Source: Ampelomyces quisqualis
Lineage: Eukaryota; Ascomycota; Dothideomycetes; Pleosporales; Phaeosphaeriaceae
Direction: 5' to 3'
NCBI GenBank assembly: GCA_018398575.1
Contig: JAGTXZ010000010.1
Location: forward strand, 806,001-870,000
DNA: 64,000 nt
Made by a program: the position numbers and the translations under genes. Positions 59,767-64,000 of this stretch are shown piece by piece (within the stretch, counting starts at the first letter, position 1; each line of letters begins with the position of its first letter). Below the pieces are notes generated by a model. It did no database searches and was not told the origin of the DNA. It saw nothing but the letters and a program-made list of their open reading frames with translations.

Positions 59767-61836
59767 AGCATTGCTGCCTGTCCTTGATCTAACGCCTCCT
59801 GGCGCACACGAGCGAACATGACCTACTCTGCCTGGCTCTGATCTGACGTCAGTTGAGTTTATTTTACATGTCGTTGCGCAAGCACCGGTGTTTCCGCGTT
59901 GTATGCGCCAGGCAACGGTACCTTTCCAAGTCTTCCAAGCGCATGCAAGACGAGTGCATTACTGCCGGCCACACATGTCACCTGCGACATTCATCTCAGC
60001 CTGGCCATTTTGGCACGACGTAGCAAGCGCTGCTGCGTCCAACTTTTGCTCCTCTTCATCCTCGTATCTTGCATCTCATATTTGTAATTCTTCCACCAGA
60101 GGTAGCTCCAGTCAGCTGCTACGTGTGCAGAAAATTTTCCTTTCGACTCCTCTTCTTGGACAAAAGCGGGTGGTGACTGAACGGGAGAGTCGCCAGGCAC
60201 ATGAATCCCGCGGGCATGACTGCGCATCACTTGTATGCACGCTGCATTGCGTTAGGACCGGAAGCTACCCACGCTGCCTATTTGCTTCTGCCCTTTATTT
60301 AGTGGTTGCAGGCCCTGGGTCATGTACATGATTCGGCTCTTTCTTTTGCACCTTCCTTGTTTGAATGTTTGTTTGCAGAGTACAATGGACCCTCACAGGC
60401 GTTCTGGGGCGGCTGGCGGCCTCCTCTGGAGTCCTCTGGAGAGGCTTGGCCAATTGCTTTTTGGATTGTTCGGTCCTCTGTGCGAGCGAAGCGAGAGGAT
60501 GCATATGCACATTGGTATTCGCTGCAACGGCGAGACGGAGGTATCATGATGATTGCATGCAGACGGACGCGTACTAGTATGATTGCACGGTTGGAAATTC
60601 CCAATGAGACATTTCTTCACTTGCCGCGCCTTTGCACCATGGTGATGAACAAAGTGACTGGACTAGTGATCAGTCACCCAGTCTACCATCAGGCGTGGAA
60701 AGTCCACAGAGCCGCTTGAGCTCAGTGACTCTCGAACCTTCCGTTTCCGTACAAGACACCCGCAACTCCCAAAGTAGAAGGGGCGACCGAGCTGAAGTCA
60801 GTGGCATGTCACAAGCAATTCATCCATGTGCGTGAAGGACTGCAAACGCAACGAAGACAGCATCTCTTGGTACAACTTGGCCGCCCGATAAGACGTGGCC
60901 ATGGAGGGCAGCAGTGAGCACACGCTCCCACGTACCGAGTACCCCACACACGACGATGCGATGTTAGTGTGCCACCTAGTGGGGCTGCAAGACAGACTTC
61001 GGTGCATATGAGGTGCGTTGGAGTCGAGATAAGGATAAGCACGCTGAGAGGCTGGCGGACAACGGGGTCCGGCCTACCTACCAGTACCTAGGTACCTACT
61101 CGGTCCAGTAAGTAACAGAGTAGATGGAAGCTGGATCAGATGATCGGACGGCAAACTCTCTTTGCTTTCTTCCTTTGTGCCAGGCGGAGTCGAGGCCTCG
61201 CGTGGCGCCAGTGTGTTTCCGGCCGACGGCGGCAGGGCTGAACAAGACACTCACGGTCTCACCTGCAACAATCATAAGCCCGGAAGATGCGCCGAGGATG
61301 TCGCGCATGCTGCAGAACTAGGCGTCTTGCCCGTGGGCCGTGTCGCATGTCCCCATGTCACTCGCCGCCTCTCCGTCACGGGATCAGCAACGTGGAGGGC
61401 TGTCCAAGGACTGCGTGGCTTCTCAGCTGCGGCGGTGCCTGACTCTGTGACACGGCGCGAGACCAGTCTGGTGCTGCCATGACACTCTTATCGTCGACCG
61501 TCTACCCATCGCCCAGCTGCTGCCTACATATCTTCCCCGCTGCGCTGCATTCATTCTCACCTATCTATCCCTTCCCAGCTTCTGCATAGTAAGCAGTACT
61601 AAGCACACGCTCCCGCTTATGGCCACGTTCGGCAAGATTGGTCCCTGCAGGCGGTGATGTTCCTCACGGCCTCCCCTTGGTGCTGCCGTCCAATCCCATA
61701 ACAGCAGTAACGTAAAAGCAATCCAACCGCACGCCGGCCAAACGTCACAGACGTCTAGCCGTGCCTGGCCCTGGGAGCCACCGAGCTTTCGTCACGGGGC
61801 GAACGCCGTCAAAGCCTACCGAGTACCACCGGAAAG
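59767..61836. other. Intergenic region, no supported gene
   Basis: 2.07 kb between two plus-strand genes. Frames up to about 147 codons occur on both strands but without domains or conserved character. The last 350 bp, with pyrimidine-rich stretches near 61490-61580, look like a promoter and leader of the downstream gene. Confidence 0.5.
61084..61095. repeat. Perfect palindrome GTACCTAGGTAC
   Basis: 12-bp perfect palindrome, next to CCTACCTACC. It may be a binding site for a dimeric regulator, but nothing else supports this. Confidence 0.35.
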
Positions 61837-63315
61837 ATGATGTACTCGCCAAGGTCCTACCCATATCTGCAACACTCCCCTCCGTCACCGCGCACCAGGC
61901 ACGAGAAGATGGGCACGGGAGCTCAGAGGTCCTCGCAGTCTCCGCGCACCATCAAAGCTGCACATCTCCCAATACCGACTAGCACTGCGCCGTCCATACC
62001 TAGGTCCGAACCAAGACTCGTACAGCCTGTTGCAAACATGCCCTCGCACTCGAAACCAGTCGTAATCCCGCCTCGCATGCCTTCACGATCAACAGCTTCC
62101 ACGCCGACTGTGAGAATGCGCGGTCAAAGTGGTCGAAGACCCACTCGTGCTTCCTCGACACACAGCACCGACTCAATTCCACCTGCTGTCGCTGCCTTAC
62201 TCGCTGTCACCGCGATTCCCAAGATGCCCCAGCGACGTCGCAAGCCCGCGCCAGTAGACAGGAGGATATCTATGGATGAGCTGATCCAAGAGTGGAAACA
62301 AGACGACTCTGACGCCCCGTCATCGGTCGTGGGCTCGCCATTGGATCTCCTCTTGGGTCGCGTGGAGGAATCCGAGGACGAATATGGCAGTCTACAAAGT
62401 ATAGAGCGAGAGAGGGACATGTTCTCTACATCAAGGTCAATATCAAGCGAATCGCTAGCAACCATACCTCCTTCGTTGGATTATGATGATCCGTCATTTT
62501 CATCCCATTGGGACAATATAAGCACACCGGACTCCATAGGCCGCAAGTCGTTGCCTGAGCGCAGAGAGAGGCTCGTATCTTCACCACCCAAAGAGGACTG
62601 CGGCCTAGACCATCCACTACTACATTTTGTACCTGAAGAAAGCGAGGAAATACTCGCCGCAGACGTAGCAGACATGTTGGATGCTTTACCAGCCACGACA
62701 GCACGTTTTCAGTCCTTCAAGTCCAACCTCACTGCGTCGCTCCAGGCCCTCAAAACTGCGGCCAAGTCCTTCTCCAACTTTACCGCACCAAGTGTGCCAC
62801 CAGATGACTTTCTCACTCGATCACTACTTGCCCCCAAGTTTACGAGCGAAATGCGTCCCAAACACCTGGAAGGCCTACCATCTCCCGAACTACGACGGTA
62901 CCTGAATCCACAGCCTTCGTCCATTTCACCCACGGAATTATCAATGCAGCTCCATGATTCGCTCATGGTCGACGCCGATGCCGACATCCATGCGCCGATG
63001 ATCCAAATGCAGACCTATGACCGGCGCAGACGCTCCAGAAGCCGCCGACGCAACTCGGACCCGTATTCCGAGGCTGGCAGAGCACTGTCATCCTCCGCGC
63101 CCTCCGTTCGTCAACGCGAGCCTCGTGAGAACAGCGACTTTTTGCGCGTCATCGTTCTCGAAATGAACATGCGACGCGTCGGCAAGCTAGACAGCAAGGC
63201 CGTCGGAAAGGCACGAATCTGGCTACCGCCACGGAAGCTTGGGTCTAGCAAACCACCTGTCTTACAAAGCACAAGCGGTGTGCCCGATAGATGGACTGGA
63301 ATTGCAGCAAAATGA
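61837..63315 (+). CDS. Conserved ascomycete protein, unknown function
   Basis: Single exon of 492 residues. The ATG is followed by a second ATG; an in-frame stop at 61756-61758 limits the start. The protein is mostly disordered with Ser/Pro-rich stretches, but contains short blocks that I recognise from uncharacterised ascomycete proteins: I-P-P-A-V-A-A-L-L-A-V-T-A-I-P (114-128), S-P-L-D-L-L-L (167-173), F-K-S-N-L-T-A-S-L (294-302), P-P-D-D-F-L-T-R-S-L-L (321-331), L-R-R-Y-L-N-P (352-358), I-Q-M-Q-T-Y (389-394) followed by an Arg-rich cluster (396-405), R-E-N-S-D-F-L-R-V-I-V-L-E-M-N-M-R-R (430-447) and V-P-D-R-W (482-486). The spaced conserved motifs suggest binding segments. No enzymatic domain, signal peptide or membrane segment. 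Function unknown. Confidence 0.85.
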   Translation: MMYSPRSYPYLQHSPPSPRTRHEKMGTGAQRSSQSPRTIKAAHLPIPTSTAPSIPRSEPRLVQPVANMPSHSKPVVIPPRMPSRSTASTPTVRMRGQSGRRPTRASSTHSTDSIPPAVAALLAVTAIPKMPQRRRKPAPVDRRISMDELIQEWKQDDSDAPSSVVGSPLDLLLGRVEESEDEYGSLQSIERERDMFSTSRSISSESLATIPPSLDYDDPSFSSHWDNISTPDSIGRKSLPERRERLVSSPPKEDCGLDHPLLHFVPEESEEILAADVADMLDALPATTARFQSFKSNLTASLQALKTAAKSFSNFTAPSVPPDDFLTRSLLAPKFTSEMRPKHLEGLPSPELRRYLNPQPSSISPTELSMQLHDSLMVDADADIHAPMIQMQTYDRRRRSRSRRRNSDPYSEAGRALSSSAPSVRQREPRENSDFLRVIVLEMNMRRVGKLDSKAVGKARIWLPPRKLGSSKPPVLQSTSGVPDRWTGIAAK

Positions 63316-64000
63316 AAGACACAATCTAAACGATTTGAGATTTTTCTTGTTAGGCTGCTGGGTATTGTCCCTCAGCTTCGATATCCTGCATGCGCACCAG
63401 ACGCGCACACGACCACGCGCATCAACAATTCTTGGAAAGAAACCTGAACCCTAGTTGACGTCAGCCAACGCAGTCGATCGCACATGGCACATCTCCACGG
63501 ACGAATGTTTGTTTCCGGGTAACTTTCCCGTGGTTGCCACAGCCCACGAGGCCTCGCCAAAATCCGTGGTCGGACCACCACACCGCAAGCTATACGTTGG
63601 ATGAAGCCTGTCTACCTTGGAAATGTGTATTCAAGTCATCTGAGAGACGAGAATGCACCGAAGAGCATACAGACTGTTTGATAGCAAATCAGACGCTGTC
63701 CTATGGCTCGCTGAGTCATCTCAGGCACGCACTTGAGCGATCGCAAATTACTGCTCCCAGGCACATACAAGCTAAAGTCGCAGTAGTCACTGGGCAACGA
63801 CAAGCCCAATTAATTTGAGTGATCTCTGATCAGGGCCAATGAGAGTATGCTCCTCGGTTCCTGCATCGTGGCACCAAATAGATCTTACTCGCGGGGACTC
63901 AGGCGCATTCTCCGTCTTCCTTTTCCTCACTCATGCCGGTTCCCGCCGACGCCGGCGCCGACGATCGTGGGGGTCTCATGCATTTTCTCGGGCACCGACT
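63316..64000. other. 3' flank of last gene, no supported gene
   Basis: Short frames only, none with recognisable domains. A GC-rich GCCGACGCCGGCGCCGACG stretch near 63945-63965 may belong to the next gene or its promoter outside the window. Confidence 0.5.

Noticed and set aside
60306..60719. 137-codon plus-strand frame and overlapping frames
   Set aside because: Several overlapping frames on both strands, none with domain character; intergenic chance frames.

Overview
The window is from a filamentous ascomycete, most likely a dothideomycete (the class is an inference). Evidence: short GT-AG introns of 49-56 bp with CTNAC/CTGAT-type branch sites, a dispersed single 5S rRNA gene, fungal forms of POL12, ASE1, RPS29, a Sec14-like protein and a DUF4211 protein, and a large block of transposons inactivated by repeat-induced point mutation (RIP, CpA to TpA on either strand).

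Bases 1 to about 44,780 are a RIP-degraded transposon cluster without a single open gene. Target-site duplications (TSDs) and matching LTRs allow the nest to be unpicked. An old hAT transposase relic (minus strand, 1.25-4.5 kb) was split by an 840-bp TIR element with a TA duplication. Ty3/gypsy element A (5060-12883, TSD GATAG, chromodomain-bearing) carries a second 854-bp copy of that TIR element. Gypsy element B (13449-20560, minus, TSD ACTTA) follows. Ty1/copia element E (22389-43776, TSD ATTAC) was interrupted by gypsy D (24810-38650, minus, TSD TTTAC), whose left LTR was interrupted by gypsy C (24876-31568, plus, TSD GGAGT). B, C and D are one family with ~300-bp LTRs. All five LTR elements have their reverse-transcriptase Asp-Asp pair changed to Asn-Asn by the RIP-type TG to TA change.

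The most unusual feature is an antisense reading frame between pol and the 3' LTR of the gypsy elements. In B, C and D it is 705, 738 and 738 nt, always a multiple of three, has a TATA-like site about 128 bp upstream of the start, and contains a C-x2-C-x6-C motif. Gypsy A, a different family, has an antisense region in the same place with the same Cys spacing (one Cys changed to Tyr).

The repeat block ends at an intact 119-nt 5S rRNA gene (minus, 44787-44905); gene-rich, balanced sequence starts there. It holds a DUF4211 nuclear protein (minus), a decayed CCCH/RBR zinc-finger pseudogene (minus), a Sec14/CRAL-TRIO lipid-transfer protein (minus) divergent from POL12 (plus; DNA polymerase alpha B subunit, with an MCB-like cell-cycle box in its promoter), RPS29/uS14 (minus), ASE1/MAP65 spindle midzone protein (plus), and a conserved ascomycete protein of unknown function (plus). 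These genes are not a cluster with a common pathway; they are housekeeping and cell-cycle genes next to a heterochromatin-like island.
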